Source: PALSA-1004 sp963829085
Lineage (GTDB): Bacteria; Pseudomonadota; Gammaproteobacteria; Burkholderiales; SG8-41
Assembly: GCA_963829085.1 (NCBI GenBank)
Contig: CAWHHJ010000006.1
Span: 62,001 to 126,000, forward strand
Direction of reading: 5' to 3'
Length of the DNA stretch: 64,000 nt
The notes below the pieces were generated by a model. The model worked only from the letters and a program-made list of their open reading frames with translations, was not told the DNA's origin and ran no database searches. A program made the position numbers and the translations under genes. The stretch's first letter is position 1; each line of letters starts with the position of its first letter. Shown here piece by piece: positions 45,099 to 54,531 of this stretch.

Positions 45099-45545
45099 TC
45101 AGGCGGCCACTTTTTCGTCCGCTGGATAGTTGAGCTCGATGACAACGCCGCTCGGATCATCGAGAAAAATCTGATGCAGGTTCAGATCGGGCACCGTGCG
45201 CTCGCGAAACGGCACGGAGGCTTTTTTAAGATGAGCGACCATCCCGCTTACATCGGTTGCTGAAAAAGCAATGTGATCGAAGGTGCCCGTGCCCCCTTTG
45301 AGGCTCGCAACGTCCCGATCACCAAGATAGTCTTTGAGACCTTGCGGATCATTCGGATCGATGCCGATGATATGCACAATCGCGTTGTCATAAGAATCAT
45401 GGTTGCCGTTGTACAGCCAGAGACCGGGGAAATTGAACTTTGGTCGTGGACCAACGGTGAATCCCATGACTTCCGTGTAAAACTTGCGGGTTGCTTCGAG
45501 ATCGAGAGTACGGATCGAATAGTGGGCGATTTTGTTCAGCGGCAT
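45099..45545 (-). CDS. VOC/glyoxalase-family protein
   Basis: 148 residues from ATG 45545, preceded by CAGGAG; an upstream in-frame start would add 51 residues unlike the family. It has two beta-alpha-beta-beta-beta modules: KIAHYSIRTLDLEATRKFYTEVMGF and TFDHIAFSATDVSGMVAHLK, with metal-ligand positions His8 and Glu near FLDDPSGVVIELN. It may be an isomerase, dioxygenase or lyase; the link with the adjacent FAD monooxygenase suggests an aromatic intermediate. Confidence 0.85.
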   Translation of the reverse strand: MPLNKIAHYSIRTLDLEATRKFYTEVMGFTVGPRPKFNFPGLWLYNGNHDSYDNAIVHIIGIDPNDPQGLKDYLGDRDVASLKGGTGTFDHIAFSATDVSGMVAHLKKASVPFRERTVPDLNLHQIFLDDPSGVVIELNYPADEKVAA

Positions 45546-45750
45546 GATGTCTCCTGCGGTTCGCGAATGTAAGCAAGCGCATGGACCTGCGGCGGCTTGC
45601 CCGGGAAAGGAATAAGGTCGTCTATTTGCCTGCATGCTGTCAAGGCTCGCCATACAATTCGCCGATGCGATCATGAACCGGTAAACTGCATACGACAAAA
45701 TCGTTGCGCCCGGCGCGAGACTCTAACGCCAATAGGGATTTACCGCGGAC

Positions 45751-46431
45751 ATGGGGCTGCTTAAATCGTTCATCGCACAGCATCTCGGCGCCCGTTCTCC
45801 CGGCGAGGAAGGCAGCGCTGCGCCTTTGAGAGTATCCGCGGACTCTCGCGCTAATGCGGTCATCGCCGAATGGATCAATCAGGGCTTGCCGGTGCCGGCG
45901 CCGCACATTGTGAAGCAGGCGGTCGTTCGCTCGTATGCGCGACGCTATGGGAGCCGCGTATTTGTCGAAACCGGCACGTATTTTGGCGACATGGTCGATG
46001 CGATGAAGAGCGATTTCGACCGCGTGTACTCGATCGAATTGAGCGAAAAACTGCACGCCCGAGCATGTGAACGTTTCGACGGTGATCCGTGTGTCGAACT
46101 CATTCAAGGCGATAGCGGCAGCGTGATGAAATCCGTCATGATGAAGCTTAATGCGCCTGCACTATTCTGGTTGGATGGACATTGGTCAGCGGGCGTCACC
46201 GCGCGCGGTGAGCGCGACACGCCGGTCCGCGAAGAACTCGATGCGATACTGTCGACAGCAAAGTCGCGGCATGTGATTCTCATCGACGATGCGCGCTGCT
46301 TCGGGCACGATGCGGGTTATCCGACCGTGGACGCACTGCGCGCGCAAATACACGCGCTTGCGCCGCACATGACCATCACGGTGGATATAGACATCATTCG
46401 CATCACGCCTGACGTTCAGCGCTCGAACTGA
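45751..46431 (+). CDS. SAM-dependent methyltransferase-like protein
   Basis: 226 residues. Rossmann-type SAM loop VFVETGTYFGDMVDAM, acidic strand end VYSIELSEKL, and ELIQGDSGSVM and ALFWLDGHWS, as in class I methyltransferases of the FkbM/TylF-like group. WLDGHWSAG and ILIDDARCFGHDAGYP suggest a metal-binding site. The substrate is unknown. Divergent from the VOC gene. Confidence 0.7.
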   Translation: MGLLKSFIAQHLGARSPGEEGSAAPLRVSADSRANAVIAEWINQGLPVPAPHIVKQAVVRSYARRYGSRVFVETGTYFGDMVDAMKSDFDRVYSIELSEKLHARACERFDGDPCVELIQGDSGSVMKSVMMKLNAPALFWLDGHWSAGVTARGERDTPVREELDAILSTAKSRHVILIDDARCFGHDAGYPTVDALRAQIHALAPHMTITVDIDIIRITPDVQRSN

Positions 46432-46466
46432 TGTGCATTCGAATACAACCGTAGGGTGGAGGGATT

Positions 46467-47717
46467 ATGAGCCGTTCGAAGTCATTGATCGTTGTGAGCG
46501 CAATGATCGCAACGCTGGTTTCTCTGCTGCCGTTTGCGGCGAGAGCGCAAAGCGAATCGCTTCGACTCGGCTTCCTGACAGTGCGGTCCGGCGCTCTCGC
46601 TGCCGGCGGGAAGCAGATGGAAGAAGGCATCACGCTATTCCTCAAACAGCGCAATTACATGCTTGCCGGCCGCAAAGTAGAGCTTTTCATCGCGGACACG
46701 GGCGGGCAGCCGGCCCTCGCGAAGAGCAAGACGCAAGAGCTTGTCGAACGCGATAAAGTGCATGTCATTATCGGACCGCTCGCAACGTTTGAAGCGCTTG
46801 CGATCGACGATTACATCCGGGATGCGCGGGTACCTCTGATCACGCCGACCTCCGCGGCGCAAAACGATCTCGCGCAGCAGAAGAAAAGCGATTATGTGCT
46901 GCACGCCGTCGGCACTGCAGCTCAGCCGATGCATGTGCTGGGCGAATATGCAGCGAAGAAACTTGCTCTAAAGCGCGTAGCAACTATCGCGGATGACTTT
47001 ACCTACGGACACGAAGGCGAAGCCGGATTCCAATATGCCTACGAGGAGAATGGCGGCAAAGTCGTGCAGAAGCTTTGGTCGCCGCTCAACGTTGCCGATT
47101 ACGGCTCGTATGTGACGCGGATCAAATCAAACGTGGATGGCGTTTACGCCGGTTTCGCCGGCATCAATGGCCTGCGCTTTCTGCGTCCGCTCAATGAGTA
47201 CGGTTTGAAAGCGAAGGTGGCTGTGCTCGGCAATCCCACATGCGTGGATGAAGGCGTGCTGAAAAACATGGGTGACGAAGCGCTCGGCGTTTATTCGGCG
47301 AGCTGGTATACCGCAACCATCGATTCACCGGACAACAAACGCTTCGTGCAGGCGGTCATGGACGAATACAAAACAGTGCCGGGCTTTTATACGGCTGGCA
47401 CTTACACAGCCGGACTGTTCCTCGAAGAGGCCATGAAGGCGATCAACGGCAAAGTCGAAGATAAGGCGGGATTTGTCCGGGCGCTGCATAACGTGCGCGT
47501 CTCGAGCGGCCCGATGGGCCCGATTCGCCTCGACGAATACGGCAAGCCCATACTCAACATCTATATCCGCAAGGTCGAGCGCAAAAACGGCCAGTTGGTC
47601 AATACGATCGTCGACACGGTGCCGAACGTGGGACAGTTCTGGAAGTACGACGCGAAACAGTTTCTCGCCAACCCGCCCTACTCGCGCGACTATCCGCCGT
47701 CTAAAAACCTCGAATGA
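46467..47717 (+). CDS. Orphan Liv-type ABC substrate-binding protein
   Basis: 416 residues with a Sec signal (..LLPFAARAQ) and GGAGG before the ATG. SLRLGFLTVRSGALAAGGKQM, LAGRKVELFIADTGGQPALAKSK and TQELVERDKVHVIIGPLA align closely with the importer 2 binding protein at 53263, including AIDDYIRD and GDEALGVYSASWY. No permease or ATPase genes follow; the next gene is an alpha/beta hydrolase. It probably shares importer 2. Confidence 0.9.
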   Translation: MSRSKSLIVVSAMIATLVSLLPFAARAQSESLRLGFLTVRSGALAAGGKQMEEGITLFLKQRNYMLAGRKVELFIADTGGQPALAKSKTQELVERDKVHVIIGPLATFEALAIDDYIRDARVPLITPTSAAQNDLAQQKKSDYVLHAVGTAAQPMHVLGEYAAKKLALKRVATIADDFTYGHEGEAGFQYAYEENGGKVVQKLWSPLNVADYGSYVTRIKSNVDGVYAGFAGINGLRFLRPLNEYGLKAKVAVLGNPTCVDEGVLKNMGDEALGVYSASWYTATIDSPDNKRFVQAVMDEYKTVPGFYTAGTYTAGLFLEEAMKAINGKVEDKAGFVRALHNVRVSSGPMGPIRLDEYGKPILNIYIRKVERKNGQLVNTIVDTVPNVGQFWKYDAKQFLANPPYSRDYPPSKNLE

Positions 47718-47857
47718 CTTCTTAGATCACAACAACCGCAGATAGACGCTGATCACAAGGCCGACAAACCGATGTCGCGAGCGTGGGAGGCCACGAATGC
47801 TCTTGCCTCAGCCTTTCACTTATATCGGGTTCAACGGTGGTTAACCAAAGGTCTTAA

Positions 47858-48634
47858 ATGCCTATCGTTAAAGTGAACGGCGCGGACGTCGATTACATTC
47901 AGACCGGGTCGGGACGCGATCTCGTGCTGCTGCATTCACTGCTTGCCGACCGCACGGCGTTTGATCACGTCGTACCGGCGCTTGCAAAGAAACGCCGGCT
48001 GACCCTCGTCAATCTGCCCGGTTATGGTGGCTCCGCACCGCATGGTGACAGTGTGGAAGCTTATGCCGATCACGTTGCCGCACTGCTGCGCGGGCTCGAG
48101 CTTCCACATGCAACCGATGTCCTCGGCAATGGCCTCGGCGGCTTTATCGCGGTGGCGCTCGCGTGCCGGCATGGCACGGCTTTCGACCGGCTCGTCATCG
48201 CCGACTCGCTGGCGACGTTTCCACCGGCAGGCAAGGAACCGCTGCGCTTAATGGGGGAGCGCGTTCGGGCACACGGCATGAGCGCAGTGCTCGATGCGGC
48301 AATCAACCGCATGTTTGCACCGGCGTTCATTGCAGCGAATCCCGCTATCGTCGAGGAGCGCAAAGCAGTGCTCGCTAAAGCAGATCCTGTTTGCTTCAGC
48401 ATCGCCTGCGCAGCGCTTGCCCGAGTCGACCTCACGCCGTTGCTCAATACCATTGCGAACCGCACATTCGTCATGGTGGGCGCGCTCGACGGAGCGACAC
48501 CGGCGCCGTTGGCGCGTGAACTCGCCAACGGTATTCCAGGCGGGAAATTCCTGAAGATTCCCGAGTGCGGACACTGCCCGCAAATCGAGAAGCCCGAAAC
48601 CTTCGTCAGCGAGATCGAGCGATTTTTGGATTAA
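47858..48634 (+). CDS. Alpha/beta hydrolase-fold protein lacking the nucleophile serine
   Basis: 258 residues, PcaD/MhpC-like. The oxyanion motif LVLLHSLLADRTAF and the catalytic His in IPECGHCPQIEKPE are present. The nucleophile elbow reads VLGNGLGGFIAVALA, so residue 92 is Gly where Ser is expected (codon GGC at 48131-48133). As sequenced it should be catalytically impaired unless another residue serves. It may be a non-hydrolytic relative, a mutated hydrolase, or an error. It follows the orphan binding protein on the plus strand. Confidence 0.85.
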   Translation: MPIVKVNGADVDYIQTGSGRDLVLLHSLLADRTAFDHVVPALAKKRRLTLVNLPGYGGSAPHGDSVEAYADHVAALLRGLELPHATDVLGNGLGGFIAVALACRHGTAFDRLVIADSLATFPPAGKEPLRLMGERVRAHGMSAVLDAAINRMFAPAFIAANPAIVEERKAVLAKADPVCFSIACAALARVDLTPLLNTIANRTFVMVGALDGATPAPLARELANGIPGGKFLKIPECGHCPQIEKPETFVSEIERFLD

Positions 48635-48665
48635 GCCGATGCCGCCAGGTATCGCTTCAGCCAGC

Positions 48666-49733
48666 CTATCGCTTGATCTTCAACAGCCGCGCCGCATTCG
48701 CGCCCATGATGAGTTCTTTATCGCCGCGCGCAAGCCGGGGAACGCTCTCGATCAGCTTGACGGGGTTTTCCTCCCCCATGTCATATGGATAATCCGTGCC
48801 GAGCAGCACATGGTCGGGGCCGTACTTGTCGATTAACTGCCGGAGCATTTGCGTATCGAAGGTGATGGTGTCGAAATAAAATTTCTTGAGGTAGCTTGAC
48901 GGCGCTTTTTTTATGACTGTGCGGCAATCCGGCCGCGCGCGATGCGCATGGTCCATGCGGGCCCAATAGTGTGCGAGATAACCGCCGGCATGCGGCAGCA
49001 CAACCTTCAACCTCGGATTGCGGTCGATTACGCCGTCGAATATTAGATGGCTTACCGCGACCGTCGTTTCCAGCGGATTGCCGATAACGTTGTTGAAGTA
49101 GTGATCCATGAGCCGGTCGCCCTGCGTGTAGCCGAGCGGGTGCATGAAGATCACGATGTCGAGCTCCTGCGCCTTGGCAAAGAATTTCTCGAGACCCAGA
49201 CTCGGGTCGGTGAGATCCTTGCCGTTGACGTTGGGGAGAATCTCGACGCCGCGCATGCCGAGATTTTTCACGCAGTTCTCGAGCTCGGCGACGGCAAGGT
49301 CTGCATTTTGCAGCGGCACCGTTCCCATTGCGACGAAGCGATCCGGCCACGTTGCCGCGATTTCCGCAAGCCGCTCGTTCGCCATGCGCGCGAGCTCACG
49401 GCCGAGATCCGGCTCACTCCAGTATATGCACTGATTGGGCGCCGGGCATACCGCTTGCACGTCGACGCCCATGCGGTCCATGTCCTTTAGCCTCACTTCG
49501 ATGGTCGTGAGCTTCGGCCCGCGATCCTTTATCTGCTTCACGTTCACTTCGCGCGTCAGCGCGTTAGCGAACTGTCCGGACGGTTCGTACTGGCTCGCGT
49601 TCAGCGGCGCGACTTTTTCCGCTATCGCCGGATTCTGGTAATGGCAATGAATGTCGACCCGCAGGCTGCGGCCTTTACGATCGCGCACCGTTTTGGTCGA
49701 GGCGGCAGCACGCGGCCTGGCCGCCGTTTTCAT
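48666..49733 (-). CDS. ACMSD-like amidohydrolase (cytoplasmic)
   Basis: 355 residues from ATG 49733; the longer open frame from 49811 adds 26 residues without family similarity. Metal ligands: H29-x-H31 (VDIHCHYQN), IFMHPLGYTQGDRL, VLPHAGGYLAHYW and LLGTDYPYDMGEENP. A paralogue of the exported enzyme at 9488, but without a signal peptide. Probably a nonoxidative decarboxylase or hydrolase acting on an aromatic acid. It follows importer 2 genes on the same strand after 209 bases. Confidence 0.88.
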   Translation of the reverse strand: MKTAARPRAAASTKTVRDRKGRSLRVDIHCHYQNPAIAEKVAPLNASQYEPSGQFANALTREVNVKQIKDRGPKLTTIEVRLKDMDRMGVDVQAVCPAPNQCIYWSEPDLGRELARMANERLAEIAATWPDRFVAMGTVPLQNADLAVAELENCVKNLGMRGVEILPNVNGKDLTDPSLGLEKFFAKAQELDIVIFMHPLGYTQGDRLMDHYFNNVIGNPLETTVAVSHLIFDGVIDRNPRLKVVLPHAGGYLAHYWARMDHAHRARPDCRTVIKKAPSSYLKKFYFDTITFDTQMLRQLIDKYGPDHVLLGTDYPYDMGEENPVKLIESVPRLARGDKELIMGANAARLLKIKR

Positions 49734-49942
49734 CGAGGCCTGACGCGCGAACAGCGCAGGCCGATGGACATGGGTGGAATCAGTGCAACCGGGCGTGCAG
49801 GTGAACATCATGTCGGCATTTCCTTTATGAAAGTAGTAATTAGCTTGTTACCGTTTGCGATCCCTCTGTCCTCCGTCTCTGCTATGTGGCTGTTTCTTGC
49901 GAACGGCTCCGTTCATCGCACGCTACGTACGAGCCTTGTTTG

Positions 49943-50656
49943 CTAATGCACGCCCAGATGTTGAGTAATGAGCGCTTGATTGTCCCGCACTTCGATCGCG
50001 CGTCCCGCAAAAACGACACGACCGGTGTTCAGCATCACGACATCATCGGCGAGATCGAATGCGAGCTTGACGTTCTGCTCTACCAGCACGATCGACTGCC
50101 CTTCTGCTTTCAGGCGCGCAATCGTCCGCCCCACTTCGGCGACGATCAATGGCGCGAGTCCTTCAGACGGCTCATCCATCAGCAGCAGCCGCGGATTACC
50201 CATTAACGCGCGGCCGATCGCGAGCATCTGCTGCTCGCCGCCGGATAACGAACCCGCCGCCTGCTCGAGCCGCTCTTTGAGCCGCGGGAAAAGTTCAGTC
50301 ACGCGGTCGAACGTCCAGGCATTTCCACCCATACCGCGCGATTGACGCGCGACGAGCAGATTCTCGCGCACGCTGAGCGTTGGAAAAATGCGCCGGCCCT
50401 GCGGCACGAAGCCGACGCCTTTGCGCGAGATCAATTCGGGTGTCAGCCGTGTGACCGGCTCGCCGAATACACGAATGTCGCCGTCCCGTGGCGGGACGAA
50501 TCCTATGATCGAGCTCATGCAAGTCGTCTTGCCCGCGCCGTTGCGTCCCAGGAGGGCGAGCACGCGCCCGGCCTCAAACGAAAACGACACATCATGCAGT
50601 ACATGACTGTCGCCATAAAGCGTGTTGATGCCATTCAGAGCGAGGGCTTCAGTCAC
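49943..50656 (-). CDS. livF: Branched-chain-type ABC importer ATPase LivF (importer 2)
   Basis: 237 residues from GTG 50656, whose codon overlaps the livG stop region; the longer frame from 50716 adds 20 residues inside livG. Walker A GRNGAGKTT, signature LSGGEQQMLAIGRA, Walker B LLLMDEPSEGL. Last gene of the binding-protein-livHMGF series. Confidence 0.92.
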   Translation of the reverse strand: MTEALALNGINTLYGDSHVLHDVSFSFEAGRVLALLGRNGAGKTTCMSSIIGFVPPRDGDIRVFGEPVTRLTPELISRKGVGFVPQGRRIFPTLSVRENLLVARQSRGMGGNAWTFDRVTELFPRLKERLEQAAGSLSGGEQQMLAIGRALMGNPRLLLMDEPSEGLAPLIVAEVGRTIARLKAEGQSIVLVEQNVKLAFDLADDVVMLNTGRVVFAGRAIEVRDNQALITQHLGVH

Positions 50657-51389
50657 CGAGGTAGACCTCGCGCGTCTTTGGATTGGCAACGACTTCGCTG
50701 CGCGTCCCTTCGACAATCACGCTGCCGTAGTGCAGCACAGTGATGTGTTCAGCGAGATCGAGCGCAGTGTCCATGTCGTGCTCGATCATGACCACCGTAG
50801 TTTCGCGCGGGATGTCGGCAATCAGTTGTTTAATCGAACCGCGCTCCTCGCGCGACAAGCCTGCGAGCGGCTCGTCGAGCAGCAACAGCTTCGGTTTTTG
50901 CGCGAGTGCTAGGGCGATCTCGACGCGCCGCTTTTCTCCGTACGAGACCACGCCGAGTGGTTTCGCCGCGAGATGCGCGAGACCGACGCGCTCCAGTACT
51001 GCGCGCGCTTCAACATAGAGGTGCGAAAGCGCAGATAGCGGCGTGAACATGTTCCAGCGCGCCTTTGTCAGCCCGAGCAATGACAGTGCAACGTTATGTT
51101 CGAGGGTATCCTGACCGAAGAGCGTGATTATCTGATAAGTGCGAGCGAGTCCGCGATGCGCGCGCTGATGCGGTGTCAGGCGCTGCACCTCTTCGCCAAA
51201 CATGCAGATGGTGCCGCTGTCGCGCCGCAGATCGCCCGTGATGAGATTGAAGAGTGTGGTCTTGCCAGCGCCGTTGGGGCCGATGATGAGCCTGCGCTCG
51301 CCTGTTTTTACTTCGAGCGAGATGCCATTCGTGGCAGGAAGGCCGCCGAACGCTTTCTTGAGCGCAGTGATGTTGAGGGCAGGTATCAC
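50649..51389 (-). CDS. livG: Branched-chain-type ABC importer ATPase LivG (importer 2)
   Basis: 246 residues from GTG 51389, giving a GTGA overlap with the livM stop; ATG 51410 is an alternative with a 25-base overlap. Walker A GPNGAGKTTLF, signature VSYGEKRRVEIALAL, Walker B LLLLDEPLAGLS. End motif ANPKTREVYLG is LivG-like. Confidence 0.92.
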   Translation of the reverse strand: MIPALNITALKKAFGGLPATNGISLEVKTGERRLIIGPNGAGKTTLFNLITGDLRRDSGTICMFGEEVQRLTPHQRAHRGLARTYQIITLFGQDTLEHNVALSLLGLTKARWNMFTPLSALSHLYVEARAVLERVGLAHLAAKPLGVVSYGEKRRVEIALALAQKPKLLLLDEPLAGLSREERGSIKQLIADIPRETTVVMIEHDMDTALDLAEHITVLHYGSVIVEGTRSEVVANPKTREVYLGD

Positions 51390-52360
51390 CGCGTGCTCCA
51401 GCGCGCCCATAAGCGCTTCACGCCAGGCACGAGCCCGTCGGGCATGAAGATCACGATGACGACAAACACGAACCCGAGCAGCATGTTCCAGCGCTCGATG
51501 TAAGACGACACATAGTTCTTGAGTATCATCACTATCGCTGCGCCGATCACCGGACCCGCGAGCGTGCCGGATCCGCCGGCAATCACGCCGATCAATCCTT
51601 CCGCCGAACTTGTCAGCGAGAGCGACGCCGGATGTATGTACTTATGGTAGTAAACGAACAGGAGGCCCGATGCCGCGCCCCAAAATCCGGCGTAAACGAA
51701 TGTAATCCAGCGCACGAGCCACACGTGATGTCCGAGCGCACTCATGCGCCGCGGCTGATCGCGCGTGCCTTTGAGGACGGCACCGAATGGCGATCCGACG
51801 AATCGTGCGATGAGCCATAACGCTACAACGGTGACGGCGAGCGCAAAAAAATAAAACGCAGTCGGATCGTCAAGACTCACGCCGAACGGCGCAGGCCTGG
51901 TCAGTCCGCGCAAGCCATTGTCGCCCTCGGTGACCGACACCCAGCGATACGCGGTGCCCCATAGCACCTGCGACAACGCGAGCGTGAGCATGAGAAATCC
52001 GAGTCCTGTCGCGCGCAATGCGATGAGTCCGAACAGCGCCGCCATCAGCGTGGTCGCAGCAAGCGCAATCGGCGCGGCCATCCAGTGTGCGATGCCCAGT
52101 TTCAGATACAGCCATGCGGATAGATAGGCGGCGACGCCGAGATAAGCGGCGTGGCCCAGCGAGGGCAGGCCCGCATAGCCAACAAGAAGATTGAGGCTGG
52201 CGGCAAAAATCACCGCAATCAAAATCTGGCTCGTGAAATTGATGTAATAGTCGCCGGCGATGAAGGGCAGCGCGATCAATGCAATCAAGAGTCCGAGCCA
52301 CAGCAAATTTTTCGCCAGCCGATCGCTGCCATTCAACGCGGTGCCTGCTGCGGTGCTCAA
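51386..52360 (-). CDS. livM: Branched-chain-type ABC importer permease LivM (importer 2)
   Basis: 324 residues, about nine helices; LLVGYAGLPSLGHAAYLGVAAYL and SPFGAVLKGTRDQPRRMSALGH (coupling helix). The TTG start at 52360 overlaps the livH stop as TTGA, so initiation depends on livH translation. Confidence 0.92.
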   Translation of the reverse strand: MSTAAGTALNGSDRLAKNLLWLGLLIALIALPFIAGDYYINFTSQILIAVIFAASLNLLVGYAGLPSLGHAAYLGVAAYLSAWLYLKLGIAHWMAAPIALAATTLMAALFGLIALRATGLGFLMLTLALSQVLWGTAYRWVSVTEGDNGLRGLTRPAPFGVSLDDPTAFYFFALAVTVVALWLIARFVGSPFGAVLKGTRDQPRRMSALGHHVWLVRWITFVYAGFWGAASGLLFVYYHKYIHPASLSLTSSAEGLIGVIAGGSGTLAGPVIGAAIVMILKNYVSSYIERWNMLLGFVFVVIVIFMPDGLVPGVKRLWARWSTR

Positions 52361-53217
52361 GAGGTGGCCTTTCCGAACATTCCCCTTGGCCGGAAAGCGA
52401 TAACGAAGATCATGGGTAAAAAGAGGATCACATAAGCGAGATCAGGTAGCAGCGCCGAACCAAATGTATAGATGAACCCGATAATGAAGCTGCCGACGAA
52501 GGCGCCGGCAAGGCTGCCGACGCCGCCGAGTATGACGACGATCAACGCGAGCGGCAGCATATCGCCGTCGAGTCCGGGGTATGCGGACAGGATGGGACCG
52601 CCGATGACGCCGCCCGCGCCAGCGAGTGCCGCGCCGAGGCAAAACACAATCGTAAACAGCTTTGAGACCGGGATTCCGACGGCTCGCGCCATCTGCATAT
52701 CATCGACGCCCGCGCGAATCATCGCGCCCAGCCGCGTGCGTTCCATGAGCAGGTAAAGGGCGATTGCAGTGACAACTGCAATACCGATGACCGCCAGCCG
52801 ATAGCTTGGGAACGCGACACCGGCGATGATCAGCGGTTTACGCAGCGATTCCGGTGTCGGCACAGGAATCGGATCGCCGCCCCACACTATCAAACAAAAG
52901 TCCGCGATGATGAAAGCGAAACCCAGCGTCACGAGCACCTGGCCAAGCGCATTACCAGCGAGCGCGCGCAAAATGAAGCGTTCGAGCAGACCGCCAAAAA
53001 GCGCAACGACAAGTCCTGCGAGGAGGGCGGCGAGCCATAAATTCGGCGCGAACTTCAGAACCGAAACGCCCACGTAAGCGCCCAGCATGAAGAGCGCGCC
53101 ATGCGTCAGATTGGCGATCCGCATGAGCCCGAAAATCAGCGAGAAGCCAGACGACAGCAGAAAGAGCAGCCCGCCTAGCGCGAGGCTGTTCAGAGTTTGA
53201 ATGATCCAGAATTGCAC
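52357..53217 (-). CDS. livH: Branched-chain-type ABC importer permease LivH (importer 2)
   Basis: 286 residues; LFLLSSGFSLIFGLMRIANLTHGALFMLGAY and RAGVDDMQMARAVGIPVSKLF are LivH signatures. It follows the binding-protein gene by 45 bases. Confidence 0.92.
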   Translation of the reverse strand: MQFWIIQTLNSLALGGLLFLLSSGFSLIFGLMRIANLTHGALFMLGAYVGVSVLKFAPNLWLAALLAGLVVALFGGLLERFILRALAGNALGQVLVTLGFAFIIADFCLIVWGGDPIPVPTPESLRKPLIIAGVAFPSYRLAVIGIAVVTAIALYLLMERTRLGAMIRAGVDDMQMARAVGIPVSKLFTIVFCLGAALAGAGGVIGGPILSAYPGLDGDMLPLALIVVILGGVGSLAGAFVGSFIIGFIYTFGSALLPDLAYVILFLPMIFVIAFRPRGMFGKATS

Positions 53218-53262
53218 GTCGGGAAAGCGGCGGGCCGACGGCTTTGCGGCCCCGTCGCTCAG

Positions 53263-54510
53263 TTACTGTTCGAGATTTTTCGCGGGCGGGAAGTCGCGCG
53301 AGTACACCGGATTCTTCAGGAACTCCTCGGGCTTGTACGTCCAGAACTGGCTCACGTTTGGATACGTATGGATGACTGAATTGACGAGCCGGCCTTCCTT
53401 GCGCTCGACTTTGCGTATGTAAACGTTGCCGACGACATTGCCGTACGCATCGAATGACACGGGGCCGCGACACGTATCGACCTTGGTTGCACGCAGCGCC
53501 TTCATGAAGGCCTGCTTGTCTTCCACCTTGCCCTTGATCGCTTCGAGCGCGGCCTGAAACACCGCACCATTCGTATACGTTGCGGCCGCGTAGAAACCGG
53601 GATCATATTTCGCTTCGGCGCGGAAGGCGGGTGCGAATTTACGATTGATCGGATTGTCGATTTCGGCTGAATACCAGCAGGCGGTCAGGATGCCGAGCGC
53701 CTCGTCGCCCATGTTGCGCAGTACCGCTTCGTCGAACGCCGTCATGCCGCCGACGACGTTGATCTTGCCCTTCAACCCGTATTCGTTGAACTGGCGGTAC
53801 CAGCGAAAGCCGTTCGAGCCCGCGAAGCCGAGGAAGATACCGTCAATCTTTTGGCTCATTTGCGCGAGGTAAGTGCTGTAATCGGGCACTGTGAGCGGCG
53901 GAAAAAGCTTCTGCACGATCTTGCCGCCCGCTTCCTCGAACACGCGCTGAAACCCGGCGCACATTTCATGGCCATATGGAATGTCGTCTGCGATTACCGC
54001 CATGCGCTGATACTTGAGCGTCTTCGCGGAATAGTCGGCCATCGGTTGTGAGCACTGCGACGACGTCGATGTTGCGCGAACAAACCACGGGTTGGGCTTG
54101 CGCTGGGTCATGTCCTCGGCCGCTGCGACTGACATTGTCGGCACCTGCTGATCACGAATGTAGTCGTCAATCGCGAGCGCGGACCCGGCATCGAGCGGCC
54201 CCATGAGCGCATGCACACGATTTTTCTCGACCAGCTCCTGCGTCTTGGTGCGGGCCGTGGCCGGCGCGCCCGCCGTGTCGGCGACGATCAAGTCGATCTT
54301 GCGGCCGGCGAGTGTGTTATTGCGTTCGCGCAAATACATGACGAGCGCGCGTTCCATGTCGAGCCCACCCGAGGCCAGCGGGCCCGTTTTCACAGTTAGC
54401 AATCCGAGCCGGATCGGCTCGCCCTGCGCGTTCGCGACGGGAATACCGAGCGCTGAGATGCCGAGTCCGGCGCCGGCCGCCTGCACAAAACGTCTGCGGG
54501 TGATGCTCAT
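53263..54510 (-). CDS. Liv-type ABC substrate-binding protein (importer 2)
   Basis: 415 residues from ATG 54510, with GAGGAG upstream; the frame from 54531 adds seven residues. Tat signal SITRRRFVQAAGAGLG. Mature motifs PIRLGLLTVKTGPLASGGLDM, LIVADTAGAPATARTK, AIDDYIRDQQVPTMSV. Cognate receptor of the following livHMGF; paralogous to the orphan protein at 46467. Confidence 0.92.
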   Translation of the reverse strand: MSITRRRFVQAAGAGLGISALGIPVANAQGEPIRLGLLTVKTGPLASGGLDMERALVMYLRERNNTLAGRKIDLIVADTAGAPATARTKTQELVEKNRVHALMGPLDAGSALAIDDYIRDQQVPTMSVAAAEDMTQRKPNPWFVRATSTSSQCSQPMADYSAKTLKYQRMAVIADDIPYGHEMCAGFQRVFEEAGGKIVQKLFPPLTVPDYSTYLAQMSQKIDGIFLGFAGSNGFRWYRQFNEYGLKGKINVVGGMTAFDEAVLRNMGDEALGILTACWYSAEIDNPINRKFAPAFRAEAKYDPGFYAAATYTNGAVFQAALEAIKGKVEDKQAFMKALRATKVDTCRGPVSFDAYGNVVGNVYIRKVERKEGRLVNSVIHTYPNVSQFWTYKPEEFLKNPVYSRDFPPAKNLEQ

Positions 54511-54531
54511 ATCACACTCCTCGATGTTCAA

